NCBI GenBank assembly: GCA_023299895.1
Contig: JALZWI010000168.1
Span: 1 to 7,054 of the forward strand
Direction of reading: 5' to 3'
Length of the DNA stretch: 7,054 bases
Origin: Arenicella sp.
Lineage (GTDB): Bacteria > Pseudomonadota > Gammaproteobacteria > Arenicellales > Arenicellaceae
Position numbers and translations under genes: made by a program. The notes beneath the pieces were generated by a model, which saw nothing but the letters and a program-made list of their open reading frames with translations, was not told the origin of the DNA and searched no databases. This document shows, one piece after another, positions 1 through 6,583 of this stretch; the first letter of the stretch is position 1, and each line of letters starts with the position of its first letter.

Positions 1-1815
1 GTCATTGCGGCGGTGAACGGGATTTGCTGTGGCGGTGGGTTAGAGCTGGCCTTAGCCTTTGATTACCGAATAGCCACTGATGACAGTTCAACGCGCATCG
101 GTGTTCCCGAAGTACAATTAGGGTTACTGCCGGGTGGTGGCGGTACTCAACGAATTCCACGGTTGATTGATTTGCCGAGTGCCTTAGATATGATGCTCAC
201 AGGTCGGCAATTGAATGCGACACGTGCTAAAAAAATAGGTTTGGTAGATTACGTGGTTGCACCTGAGGTATTAATGCAAGTAGCAGAGAAAACTCTGTCT
301 AAAGGCATACCTAATCGTGAAAAGAGCATCAAAGATAAAGTAATGAACAGCTCGTTAGCAAGAAAGGTGATTATTTCACAAGCTCGTAAAAAAACGCTAA
401 AAGCTACGAAAGGGCATTACCCTGCGCCATTAAAAATTCTCGATACAGTCGAGCAAGGCCTAGCAACTAATCTACAGTCAGGTTTAGATATTGAAGCTAA
501 GAATTTTGCTGAGTTATTGCAAACTTCTGTATCAAAGCAATTGGTTAATATTTTCTTTGCTACTACCGAATTGAAGAAAGACAGCGGTGTTGATTCTGAT
601 GAAAATGCTCGTGAGGTGTCAAAAGTAGGCGTGTTGGGTGCAGGCCTCATGGGCGCTGGTATAAGTATAGTAACGATTGAAAAAGCCAATCTACCAGTAC
701 GTTTAAAAGACGTTAATGCGGAAGGGTTAGCGCGCGGCATTGCTTATGTCGGTAACATTCTCGACAAAAAAATGGCACGACACCGATTGAAATCGAATCA
801 ACGCGATAAGATTATGTCACGATTAACGGGTTCAATCGATTATTCAGGTTTTGCCAACGCTGATGTAGTAATAGAAGCCGTATTCGAAAGTGTGGATTTA
901 AAACAAACAATGATCGCGGATATAGAAAAGACTGCGGGCAAACGAGAGGTTATTTTTGCTACTAATACCTCAGCAATACCGATTGATGAGATCGCTGCTA
1001 AAGCTAAGCATCCTGATAGAGTAGTTGGTATGCATTACTTTTCTCCAGTGGAAAAAATGCCTTTGCTAGAAGTGATCAAAGGAAGCAAAACGGCTGATTG
1101 GGTAACAGCTAGCGCTGTTGAACTTGGCAAGCAACAAGGCAAGACTGTTATCGTTGTCAACGATGGGCCTGGTTTTTACACGACTAGAATTTTAGTGCCT
1201 TACAATATGGAAGCAGTCCGTTTGGTACTTGAAGGAATTGCCATTGAAGACATTGATAGAGCCTTGGAAAAGTTTGGTTTTCCTGTTGGACCAATTAAAC
1301 TTATGGATGAGGTCGGCATTGATGTTGGCGCTCATATTGTAGATAACTTACACCATGCATTTGGAGAACGAATTCCACTGATCGAAAGTATGGATAAAGT
1401 CATTGCCGATGACCGTAAAGGACGTAAGAATAAACGTGGTTTTTATGATTATTCCAGCAAATCAAAAGGCAAGAAGGTTGATGAGAGTATTTACAGTGTG
1501 ATCGGTGTGAGTAATCCTGGTTCTAGACACTTGAGCTCAACAATCATTGCTGAAAGAATTATTTTAACGATGCTAAATGAAGCAGCGTATTGCTTAGGAG
1601 ATGGCATTCTTAGAAGTGCCAGAGATGGTGATATTGGTGCGATTTTTGGTTTAGGTTTCCCACCCTTTTTGGGTGGGCCATTCCGTTATATGGAAACTAT
1701 CGGCATCAAAGAAGTGGTGAGTAAATTAGAATCTCTGCAACAAGAACATGGTGAGCGATTTAAACCTGCACCGAAGTTATTGGAATTGGCTGACAAAGGC
1801 AAAGCATTTTATTAG
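1..1815 (+). CDS. fadJ: FadJ-type multifunctional fatty acid oxidation enzyme, alpha subunit (5' partial)
   Basis: This is the alpha subunit of the beta-oxidation complex, a cytoplasmic enzyme joining enoyl-CoA hydratase and L-3-hydroxyacyl-CoA dehydrogenase activities; the partner thiolase (FadI or FadA) would lie outside the window. The frame is open from base 1, so the gene starts upstream; about 100 residues appear missing against the usual ~710. The crotonase domain shows GGGLELAL and GVPEVQLGLLPG, carrying the two expected catalytic glutamates (codons at 43 and 109). The dehydrogenase domain begins with the NAD-binding GAGLMG (637-654), then NTSAIP and MHYFSPVEKMPLLEV with the catalytic His (1033-1035) and Glu (1051-1053). 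The C-terminal domain has DGPGFY, FGFPVGPIKLMDEVG and GLGFPPFLGGPFRY. The FSPVEKMPL form resembles FadJ more than FadB (FNPVHRMPL), so I call it FadJ-type; the symbol is less certain than the function. Confidence 0.93.
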   Translation, partial: VIAAVNGICCGGGLELALAFDYRIATDDSSTRIGVPEVQLGLLPGGGGTQRIPRLIDLPSALDMMLTGRQLNATRAKKIGLVDYVVAPEVLMQVAEKTLSKGIPNREKSIKDKVMNSSLARKVIISQARKKTLKATKGHYPAPLKILDTVEQGLATNLQSGLDIEAKNFAELLQTSVSKQLVNIFFATTELKKDSGVDSDENAREVSKVGVLGAGLMGAGISIVTIEKANLPVRLKDVNAEGLARGIAYVGNILDKKMARHRLKSNQRDKIMSRLTGSIDYSGFANADVVIEAVFESVDLKQTMIADIEKTAGKREVIFATNTSAIPIDEIAAKAKHPDRVVGMHYFSPVEKMPLLEVIKGSKTADWVTASAVELGKQQGKTVIVVNDGPGFYTTRILVPYNMEAVRLVLEGIAIEDIDRALEKFGFPVGPIKLMDEVGIDVGAHIVDNLHHAFGERIPLIESMDKVIADDRKGRKNKRGFYDYSSKSKGKKVDESIYSVIGVSNPGSRHLSSTIIAERIILTMLNEAAYCLGDGILRSARDGDIGAIFGLGFPPFLGGPFRYMETIGIKEVVSKLESLQQEHGERFKPAPKLLELADKGKAFY

Positions 1816-1950
1816 CCTAAAGTAGAATTAGCTTTAGATGAAGTTATGTATGGCCCTAATGTTTTCTTTTAGCTTTGTCTTATTGGATTCAACCTGCACT
1901 AACACAATGTCTTCTTACTGAGGTCATTTTAAAAAAGTTAGTTAATAATG

Positions 1951-1975
1951 ATATCCGAGCCTAGCGCTCGGGTAT
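1951..1975. other. GC-rich inverted repeat (10-bp stem, 5-base loop)
   Basis: Arms 1951-1960 (ATATCCGAGC) and 1966-1975 (GCTCGGGTAT) pair along 10 positions with one G-T wobble, around the loop CTAGC. It lies 135 bases after the fadJ stop. No T-run follows on the + strand. On the - strand a run of six T (complement of 1931-1936) begins about 14 bases beyond the stem, farther than in a standard intrinsic terminator. It could be a degenerate or factor-assisted terminator for fadJ, or a structured RNA or protein-binding element. The repeat is certain; its role is not. Confidence 0.6.
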
Positions 1976-2067
1976 TGCCGTATAAAATGCCTAGAAATAT
2001 TAATAAGCTCGAGCTAAAAGGATTCGCTTAGGTAAGTCGTCAGTTTTAAATAAATAGTAAAAAGTTT

Positions 2068-2109
2068 TTGTTAATTGCTTAATAGAAGTTTATCTTGCTC
2101 GGTTATACT
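2068..2109 (+). promoter_or_regulatory. Candidate promoter(s) for the DUF3820-oxyR unit
   Basis: TTGTTA (2068-2073) and TATCTT (2091-2096) are separated by 17 bases and each matches sigma-70 consensus at 4 of 6 positions. A better -10 hexamer, TATACT (2104-2109, 5 of 6), lies closer to the gene but has no good -35 at the usual distance. If TATACT is used, transcription would begin about at the ATG (2116), giving a nearly leaderless message. This is a prediction from hexamers alone. Confidence 0.4.
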
Positions 2110-2115
2110 TGAAAA

Positions 2116-2370
2116 ATGAGCAATGAATCACATACTGATTTTACTGAGCTTGGCTTTTCTCAAGAACATTTATTGAAATTAGCTCGCTGGAAAATGCCTT
2201 TTGGTAAATATGCGGGCAGAGTGTTGATAGATTTACCAGAGGAATATTTGTTCTGGTTTGAGAAAAAAGGATTTCCAAACGGAGAGTTAGGAGAGTTATT
2301 GAAGTTTTGTCTTGATCTGAAAATAGAGGGTTTGGACACTATAATTAAACCTCTAAAAAATGGCTCTTAA
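2116..2370 (+). CDS. Small DUF3820 family protein
   Basis: This 84-residue protein matches the small proteobacterial DUF3820 family, which I recall is also labelled 'putative quorum-sensing-regulated virulence factor'; its biochemical function is unknown to me. The diagnostic stretch is residues 26-62: KMPFGKYAG, then LIDLPEEYLFWF, then KKGFPNGELGELL, followed by a short hydrophobic/acidic tail. There is no signal peptide, membrane segment or cysteine cluster, so it is probably cytoplasmic. The ATG at 2116 has no recognisable Shine-Dalgarno sequence. The conserved core starts about 20 residues in, so a slightly different start would not disturb it. oxyR follows after 38 bases on the same strand, so the two are probably co-transcribed. 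Family assignment is from motif recognition; the virulence label should not be read as a function here. Confidence 0.85.
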   Translation: MSNESHTDFTELGFSQEHLLKLARWKMPFGKYAGRVLIDLPEEYLFWFEKKGFPNGELGELLKFCLDLKIEGLDTIIKPLKNGS

Positions 2371-2398
2371 CAAAATGGGAAGTGAAAGCGCAAAAAAA

Positions 2399-2405
2399 AA
2401 GGTGA
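2399..2405 (+). promoter_or_regulatory. Ribosome binding site of oxyR, preceded by a run of nine A
   Basis: AAGGTGA sits three bases before the ATG at 2409 and matches the AGGTGA part of the anti-Shine-Dalgarno complement, supporting this start. It directly follows an uninterrupted run of nine A (2392-2400), so the A-tract abuts and partly joins the site. A homopolymer here could vary in length without altering any reading frame and could change spacing upstream of the site. Confidence 0.7.
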
Positions 2406-2408
2406 AAA

Positions 2409-3290
2409 ATGAATCTTAGAGATTTTCAGTATCTACTTGCGGTTTATGAGTTACGTAACTTTAGCAAAGCAGCTGAAAAATGTTTTGTTAGCCAACCAAC
2501 CTTGAGTGGGCAGCTTAAAAAAATGGAAGAAGAGCTCGGCGCTCCTTTAATGGAGCGGTCCACGCGCCAAGTTATTTTTACCGATTTAGGTGAAGGCATC
2601 GTACAAAAAGCACGTGAAGTGAATATGATGGTTGAGCAAATAAGAATGTTAGCCAAACAGTCTGATGACCCATTGACTGGTAACTTTCACCTAGGCTTAA
2701 TTCCGACTATCGGGCCATTTTTGTTGCCCGTAATTATGCCGGCATTAACAGAACAGTTACCAGGTTTGAATTTTTACTTACATGAATTGCAGACTAACCA
2801 AATGATTGAAAAATTATTGAATGGGGAGCTGGATGCGGCAATTTTAGCAAAATTAGATTGGAGTCATCCAGTCGATGAATACCCTCTGTACCAAGAGAAA
2901 TTTAATCTTGCTTTAAAATCGGATGATCCTCTCGCAACTAAAAACAAACATGTTAAACCGACGATTCTTAAAGACCGTGATGTACTAATGCTCGAAGATG
3001 GACATTGTTTACGAGATCAAGCTTTAGGGGTGTGCTTTGCGGCTGGAGCAAATGAAGACAAACGTTTTAAAGCGACCAGTATGGATACTTTGCTACATAT
3101 GGTCGCAACCGGAGCGGGTATGACTTTAGTGCCAGAGCTTGCTTGCCAACAAAAAGTCAATGGAGTTGCTTATTTGAAGTTCAGCAAGCCATCTCCTAGT
3201 CGTGAGGTTGTGCTGTTATCACGTAAAAGCTCGGTGCGTCAAACTGCTATTAAACGCGTCGTAGATATTGTTAAGCTTGTAATAGATTAA
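2409..3290 (+). CDS. oxyR: OxyR, LysR-family hydrogen peroxide-sensing regulator
   Basis: This 293-residue protein is the cytoplasmic peroxide sensor that activates antioxidant genes when two cysteines form a disulfide. The N-terminal winged helix-turn-helix (residues ~3-62) contains FSKAAEKCFVSQPTLSGQL. The LysR substrate-binding-like domain contains LIPTIGPFLLP and HELQTNQ, matching the peroxide-site threonine regions of Escherichia coli OxyR. The decisive motif is GHCLRDQALGVC: Cys200 and Cys209 keep the nine-residue spacing of the E. coli pair (199/208), with His199 preceding. AGANEDKRFKATSMDTL follows, also close to the E. coli protein. Start at 2409 is supported by AAGGTGA and by the canonical MNLRD opening. 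It lies behind the DUF3820 gene rather than divergent from a catalase or peroxidase gene. I found no clear ATAG-N7-CTAT tandem upstream, so autoregulation is not evident. Confidence 0.95.
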   Translation: MNLRDFQYLLAVYELRNFSKAAEKCFVSQPTLSGQLKKMEEELGAPLMERSTRQVIFTDLGEGIVQKAREVNMMVEQIRMLAKQSDDPLTGNFHLGLIPTIGPFLLPVIMPALTEQLPGLNFYLHELQTNQMIEKLLNGELDAAILAKLDWSHPVDEYPLYQEKFNLALKSDDPLATKNKHVKPTILKDRDVLMLEDGHCLRDQALGVCFAAGANEDKRFKATSMDTLLHMVATGAGMTLVPELACQQKVNGVAYLKFSKPSPSREVVLLSRKSSVRQTAIKRVVDIVKLVID

Positions 3291-3409
3291 GGTTCGTTGT
3301 GATAATTTAATCTTGAGAGGCTAACAGTTGTGCTCATTAGCCAAGTTAGATGTAATCAAATCGCTCTTCGGAATGTCTTAATAATAGACTTCTTACTTGA
3401 TTGGTACAC

Positions 3410-4171
3410 ATGAAAAAAATATTAATTGTGATTTCGATGGTGATTGCAGTATTTGCTAACCCAATTTTTGCACAGACCTTCCAGAGTGGTGTTCAGCAGG
3501 TGCCATTAGTAGAACTGTATACATCCGAGGGTTGCAGCAGTTGCCCCCCTGCTGATCGTTGGATGACCAGCCTGTTAGACGAGCAAGGGCTTTGGCAAAA
3601 CTTTGTGCCAATCGCATTCCATGTTGATTATTGGGATTATATTGGTTGGCCAGATAAATTTGCTAGTAAGGAATACAGTCAGCGCCAACGGCGTTACGCA
3701 GCAGAATTTGGTGAGTCGACTGTCTATACTCCTGGTATGCGCAAAGCGGGTGATCTATGGCGCAATTGGTTGTATGTGCGCTCACCAGAGTTAAGTGATG
3801 CTGAAGGTGTTGGTGTTCTGAGTTTAGAGGTAAACAATGACGGCAGCTTTAATGCAAAATTTTCTCCGACACAAGAGAGCAGTACTTCAACCCAAATTAA
3901 TATCGCCTTATTAGGTTTGGGCTTGAGCACTGATGTGAAACGAGGAGAGAATAAAGGTAAAACCTTGAATCATAACTTTGTGGTGCTTGGGGTGTCGACG
4001 TTTGCTAGTGCGTCAAAAAATAACTGGCAGGGCACTTTGCCCGAACCATCTTTCTCAGCGCCCAGTTATGCTGTAGCTGCTTGGGTGACAGAAGGCGGTA
4101 GCCTTAAGCCAATTCAAGTGGTCGGTGGGCGACTAGACGGCTCCTTGGGTCCGGTGGCTATTGCGCATTGA
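3410..4171 (+). CDS. Secreted DUF1223 thioredoxin-like protein
   Basis: This 253-residue protein belongs to DUF1223, a family of exported proteins with a thioredoxin-like fold and no firmly established function. Residues 1-21 look like a signal peptide: MKK, a hydrophobic stretch, then probable cleavage after PIFA, leaving QTFQSG. The family motif follows: LVELYTSEGCSSCPPADRW, with Cys42 and Cys45 forming a CxxC pair; these are the only cysteines I see. Further family features are AFHVDYWDYIGWPDKFAS and STVYTPGM. Expected location is periplasmic, with possible thiol-disulfide or metal/thiol chemistry (inference). I chose ATG at 3410 because it starts the signal peptide; an in-frame TTG at 3401 would only add MVH. 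No strong ribosome binding site precedes either. It starts 119 bases after oxyR and its last 58 bases overlap the convergent DUF393 gene. Confidence 0.9.
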   Translation: MKKILIVISMVIAVFANPIFAQTFQSGVQQVPLVELYTSEGCSSCPPADRWMTSLLDEQGLWQNFVPIAFHVDYWDYIGWPDKFASKEYSQRQRRYAAEFGESTVYTPGMRKAGDLWRNWLYVRSPELSDAEGVGVLSLEVNNDGSFNAKFSPTQESSTSTQINIALLGLGLSTDVKRGENKGKTLNHNFVVLGVSTFASASKNNWQGTLPEPSFSAPSYAVAAWVTEGGSLKPIQVVGGRLDGSLGPVAIAH

Positions 4172-4524
4172 TTGCTATAGCCTAAGTGACAGGCTCGTTT
4201 TTCAGCCCATCGGTAGTAAACCGCATCCGCTATCTTTGAAATCAAAGGCCAGCGCAGCGGTGTGAATAGTCGTCCTATAAAAGTGTGCCGCCAAGCACGT
4301 ACAGTAGCATCCAAGCCTTTAAGCCATATTCCGTTCTCAGTTTGTAAATGTAATATGCTTAGCATTTCGCTCTTATCTATAACAAAAGCGGGCGAGTCAG
4401 CTGTTATTTCATGAATATTGATCAGGTTTAAGGCATCATTTTTCAAGCGCGTTAATACTTTCATCTCATTCATGCACAGCGGGCAATTACCATCGTAATA
4501 GAGTGTATCAGTCGTTTTTAGCAT
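4114..4524 (-). CDS. DUF393 (DCC-type) thiol-disulfide oxidoreductase-like protein
   Basis: This 136-residue protein matches DUF393, small proteins often called thiol-disulfide oxidoreductase DCC after a cysteine motif near the N-terminus. The hallmark is YYDGNCPLCMNEM, with Cys14 and Cys17. Later family-like stretches are GIWLKGLDATVRAWR and a hydrophobic/aromatic segment ending in DAVYYRWAEKRA. Two more cysteines lie at the C-terminal side (RAC and NQC). There is no signal peptide, so it is probably cytoplasmic or membrane-associated; substrate unknown. The last ~19 residues, a Pro/Ser-rich tail ending RPPTT, are encoded inside the opposing DUF1223 gene and lie outside the recognisable domain, suggesting a 3' extension through loss of an earlier stop. 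The ATG at 4524 has no clear ribosome binding site, but the conserved motif begins within ten residues. It is divergent from the NSS gene at 4628. Confidence 0.87.
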   Translation of the reverse strand: MLKTTDTLYYDGNCPLCMNEMKVLTRLKNDALNLINIHEITADSPAFVIDKSEMLSILHLQTENGIWLKGLDATVRAWRHTFIGRLFTPLRWPLISKIADAVYYRWAEKRACHLGYSNQCAIATGPKEPSSRPPTT

Positions 4525-4627
4525 GTTGTGAGCATACGCTTGCGAGTTAAAAGTATTGTGAATCCTTGTGCCAGTCTAGCGCAAACGATAATATTGATCG
4601 AAATAACTATAAATCTAAGGGTTTTAT
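4525..4627. promoter_or_regulatory. Divergent intergenic region between the DUF393 and NSS genes
   Basis: These 103 AT-rich bases separate two divergent starts, so promoters for both should lie here or just inside the genes. On the + strand TTGTGC (4566-4571) and GATAAT (4587-4592) are spaced 15 bases, shorter than ideal; TATAAA (4608-4613) is another -10 candidate without a matching -35. No convincing - strand pair was found. The inference rests mainly on gene orientation. Confidence 0.4.
4616..4621 (+). promoter_or_regulatory. Ribosome binding site of the first NSS transporter
   Basis: TAAGGG ends six bases before the ATG at 4628, a good position for a Shine-Dalgarno sequence, and fixes this start. 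The resulting protein begins [11 protein letters not shown], so the conserved N-terminal gate arginine is at residue 5 as in LeuT. Confidence 0.65.
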
Positions 4628-6046
4628 ATGTCTCAACAACGCGAACAGTTTGGCTCACGCATCGGTTTTATTCTTGCAGCTGCTGGGTCAGCGGTTGGTA
4701 TCGGTAATTTAGTTGGCTTTCCAGTCAATGTAGCAAAGAGCGGCGGGGCAGCTTTTTTACTTATTTATATTTTTTTTATTGTATTGATATGTATACCAGT
4801 GATGATTGCTGAAATGTCTTTAGGTCGTAGCACACAGCGAAATCCACTTGGTGCATACAATCTTGTTTCTAATAATAATCTACTCTGGAAAATTGGTGGT
4901 TGGTTGGCCGTGATTACGCCATTTATGATTGCCGTATTCTATCAGGTGCTAACGGTATGGCTGTTGGCGTATTTTGTAGGCGCTTTGACTGGAAACTTAT
5001 CTGCTATGGCGCAGCCTGACTACTTTGGTGAGTTTATCAATGGCTCAACAGTTTTTGTATACTTGATTGTGTTAACGGTTATGGTTGGTGTAATTTTGAA
5101 TTCTGGTATACAAAAAGGTATTGAACGCTTATCAAAGACCTTAATGCCAGTATTGATCGTGATGCTAATCGTCTTAATAGCCTTTGTTTTAACGCTACCA
5201 AATGCCAGCTTAGGCGTTAAGTATTATTTGATTCCAGAGTTTAATAAAATTACTCCAGAGGTAATTAACCGTGCTCTTGGTCATGCTTTCTTTTCATTGT
5301 CATTGGGTATGGGCATCTTAATTACTTATGGCTCATATATGAATAAGCAAGACAGTATTAGCAATAATGCTAAAACTGTAGCGTTTGTCGATACGTCAGT
5401 TGCTTTTATGGCTGGTTTGCTTATTCTGCCTGCCATATTCGCATTCAACCCTGCAACTAATACCGATGACCTTTCGTCATCTTCGGTTTCATTAGTCTTT
5501 ACCTATTTGCCAAAAATATTTTTGTCTATGCAGGATAAAATTGGCTATCTTGGTGCCAGTATTTTCGCGAGTATCTTCTTTTTACAAGTGTTTATTGCGG
5601 CGATAACGTCACAAGTATCGATTCTGCAAGTACCACTGTCTGCGTTTCAAGATCAACGAGGCTATAATCGAAGAAAAAGTGTCTTAATGCTTGGCTTATG
5701 TGCGGCATTTTTAGTGCTGGCTTGTACTGTGTCGTTTGGCATGGTTGCGTACTTCACTGAGTTTATTAACTATGCCGGCAGTACTAAGTCCTTTTTTGAT
5801 TTGGTGGTCGATGTATTCTACGAGACTATTTTGCCATTAAATGGCTTAATTATTTGCCTGTTTGTGGCATTTCGTTGGAAGAAAAATACTATGGACAAAG
5901 AGCTCCTTGTTGGTGATGCGGCTTATGAGAAATCATTTACTAAAAAGTATATCGATTTTTCTTTAACAAGCTTTATTCCCATAATTTTGTTGTTTGTTTT
6001 TGTCAATACGGTGTGTATTAAATTTTTTGATTTTAGCCTGATTTAA
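4628..6046 (+). CDS. Sodium-dependent transporter, NSS/SNF (LeuT) family, 11 TM
   Basis: This 472-residue inner-membrane protein is a neurotransmitter:sodium symporter family member that should import an amino acid or related amine with Na+; the substrate cannot be read from sequence. Family features: N-terminal REQFGSR (Arg5, intracellular gate), TM1 [16 protein letters not shown] with Ala22 and Asn27 at the LeuT Na1 positions, the GGAAFLL and EMSLGR motifs of TM2 and its loop, TM6 [12 protein letters not shown] (Ser223), TM7 with Asp255 in FVDTSVAF, and TM8 [11 protein letters not shown]. Hydrophobicity suggests 11 membrane segments, the common bacterial form, ending [14 protein letters not shown]. 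Asp255 resembles the acidic residue that makes bacterial members chloride-independent (inference). Oddity: LeuT Arg30 is Gly30 here, while the intracellular gate aspartate appears kept (Asp342). The last 14 bases overlap convergent smpB. Confidence 0.93.
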   Translation: MSQQREQFGSRIGFILAAAGSAVGIGNLVGFPVNVAKSGGAAFLLIYIFFIVLICIPVMIAEMSLGRSTQRNPLGAYNLVSNNNLLWKIGGWLAVITPFMIAVFYQVLTVWLLAYFVGALTGNLSAMAQPDYFGEFINGSTVFVYLIVLTVMVGVILNSGIQKGIERLSKTLMPVLIVMLIVLIAFVLTLPNASLGVKYYLIPEFNKITPEVINRALGHAFFSLSLGMGILITYGSYMNKQDSISNNAKTVAFVDTSVAFMAGLLILPAIFAFNPATNTDDLSSSSVSLVFTYLPKIFLSMQDKIGYLGASIFASIFFLQVFIAAITSQVSILQVPLSAFQDQRGYNRRKSVLMLGLCAAFLVLACTVSFGMVAYFTEFINYAGSTKSFFDLVVDVFYETILPLNGLIICLFVAFRWKKNTMDKELLVGDAAYEKSFTKKYIDFSLTSFIPIILLFVFVNTVCIKFFDFSLI

Positions 6047-6503
6047 GGATTCGTTGTTTGTCACGTTGCCAATCTCGGTCTTTAATCGACGCCCGTTTAT
6101 CGTGCTGCTTTTTACCTTTTGCTAAGCCAATTTTTAGTTTAGCGCGACCACGGATCCAGTATAAATCTAGCGGTACTATGGTATAGCCTGCACGTTCAAC
6201 TTGGCCGATAAGGCGACTAATTTCATAAGCCTTCATCAATAACTTACGGTTACGTACTGGGTCAGCAACAATATGCGAGGACGCAGAGCTAAGAGGCGAT
6301 ATATGCGCACCAACAAGAAATAGTTCTCCTTTATAAATGGTGACATAACTTTCTTTTAACTGAGCCCGACCCTCGCGCATACTTTTGACTTCCCAGCCCT
6401 CAAGCACTAGTCCAGCCTCGAAATCTTGCTCGATCGAGAAATCGAAACGCGCTTTTTTATTTTGCGCAATTGTATTAGAAGGTGCTTTCTTGGCCTTTGC
6501 CAT
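6033..6503 (-). CDS. smpB: SmpB, tmRNA-binding ribosome rescue protein
   Basis: SmpB binds tmRNA (ssrA RNA) and delivers it to stalled ribosomes for trans-translation in the cytoplasm. At 156 residues it has the usual length. Family signatures are [25 protein letters not shown] (36-45), ESYV (51-54), [10 protein letters not shown] (81-90) and the basic KGKKQHDKR (129-137), followed by [15 protein letters not shown], the C-terminal tail that acts in the decoding centre. The ATG at 6503 gives the normal lysine-rich N-terminus; no strong ribosome binding site precedes it. It is divergent from the second NSS gene, with 80 bases between, and its stop lies inside the 3' end of the first NSS gene. 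The tmRNA gene often found near smpB is not in this window. The protein looks intact and standard. Confidence 0.97.
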   Translation of the reverse strand: MAKAKKAPSNTIAQNKKARFDFSIEQDFEAGLVLEGWEVKSMREGRAQLKESYVTIYKGELFLVGAHISPLSSASSHIVADPVRNRKLLMKAYEISRLIGQVERAGYTIVPLDLYWIRGRAKLKIGLAKGKKQHDKRASIKDRDWQRDKQRILKSG

Positions 6504-6583
6504 TTCGTTGTAAACGGTATACTAGTCAGTTATCGGGAATAGATAATAACAAAACTAATGCCTAACAAGAATATAAATAAGCA
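6504..6583. promoter_or_regulatory. Divergent intergenic region between smpB and the second NSS gene
   Basis: These 80 AT-rich bases lie between two divergent starts and should carry both promoters. Candidate -10 elements include TATAAA (6572-6577) and GATAAT (6542-6547) on the + strand and TAGTAT (complement of 6519-6524) on the - strand; none has a good -35 partner. The call rests mostly on orientation. Confidence 0.4.

Larger units (their letters stand above)
1816..2115. other. Intergenic region between fadJ and the DUF3820 gene
   Basis: This 300-base AT-rich gap has no convincing gene; the longest short frame I noticed (ATG at 1987) runs only 14 codons. It holds a GC-rich hairpin at 1951-1975, a 10-bp perfect palindrome AGCTCGAGCT at 2006-2015, and promoter-like hexamers near the right end. 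Just after the fadJ stop, CTAAAG (1817-1822) can pair with CTTTAG (1832-1837), but the stem is weak and lacks a T-run. No canonical intrinsic terminator for fadJ is visible. Confidence 0.8.

Noticed and set aside
417..740. 107-codon open frame on the - strand opposite fadJ.
   Set aside because: Fully antisense to well-conserved fadJ sequence, no recognisable domain, and it looks like a by-product of the codon pattern on the other strand.
2006..2015. Perfect 10-bp palindrome AGCTCGAGCT.
   Set aside because: Pairing does not extend outside the ten bases and it has no loop; chance occurrence is likely, so it is only noted in the intergenic entry.
2360..2419. A 19-codon frame (ATG at 2360, stop 2417-2419) bridging the DUF3820 stop and the oxyR start, containing AAA AAA AAG.
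   Set aside because: Too short, overlaps both real genes, has no ribosome binding site, and its lysine run simply follows from the A-tract. I saw no sign of programmed frameshifting into oxyR.
2444..2656. 70-codon open frame on the - strand opposite the OxyR DNA-binding domain.
   Set aside because: It mirrors the conserved helix-turn-helix coding sequence and has no independent gene features.
3319..3342. GGCTAA/TTAGCC inverted repeat after oxyR as an intrinsic terminator.
   Set aside because: Six pairs around a 12-base loop, with no T-run behind it; too weak to call.
3401..3409. TTG at 3401 as an earlier start for the DUF1223 gene.
   Set aside because: It adds only MVH ahead of a typical MKK signal peptide and has no ribosome binding site; ATG at 3410 is the more natural start.
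3291..3409. OxyR binding site (ATAG-N7-CTAT tandem) before the DUF1223 gene, and likewise in the other gaps.
   Set aside because: Single ATAG tetramers occur, but no correctly spaced tandem; expected by chance in AT-rich DNA.
3603..3930. Two short frames (3603-3794 + and 3724-3930 -) within the DUF1223 gene.
   Set aside because: Both lie inside a gene with clear family motifs and have no start signals or recognisable content.
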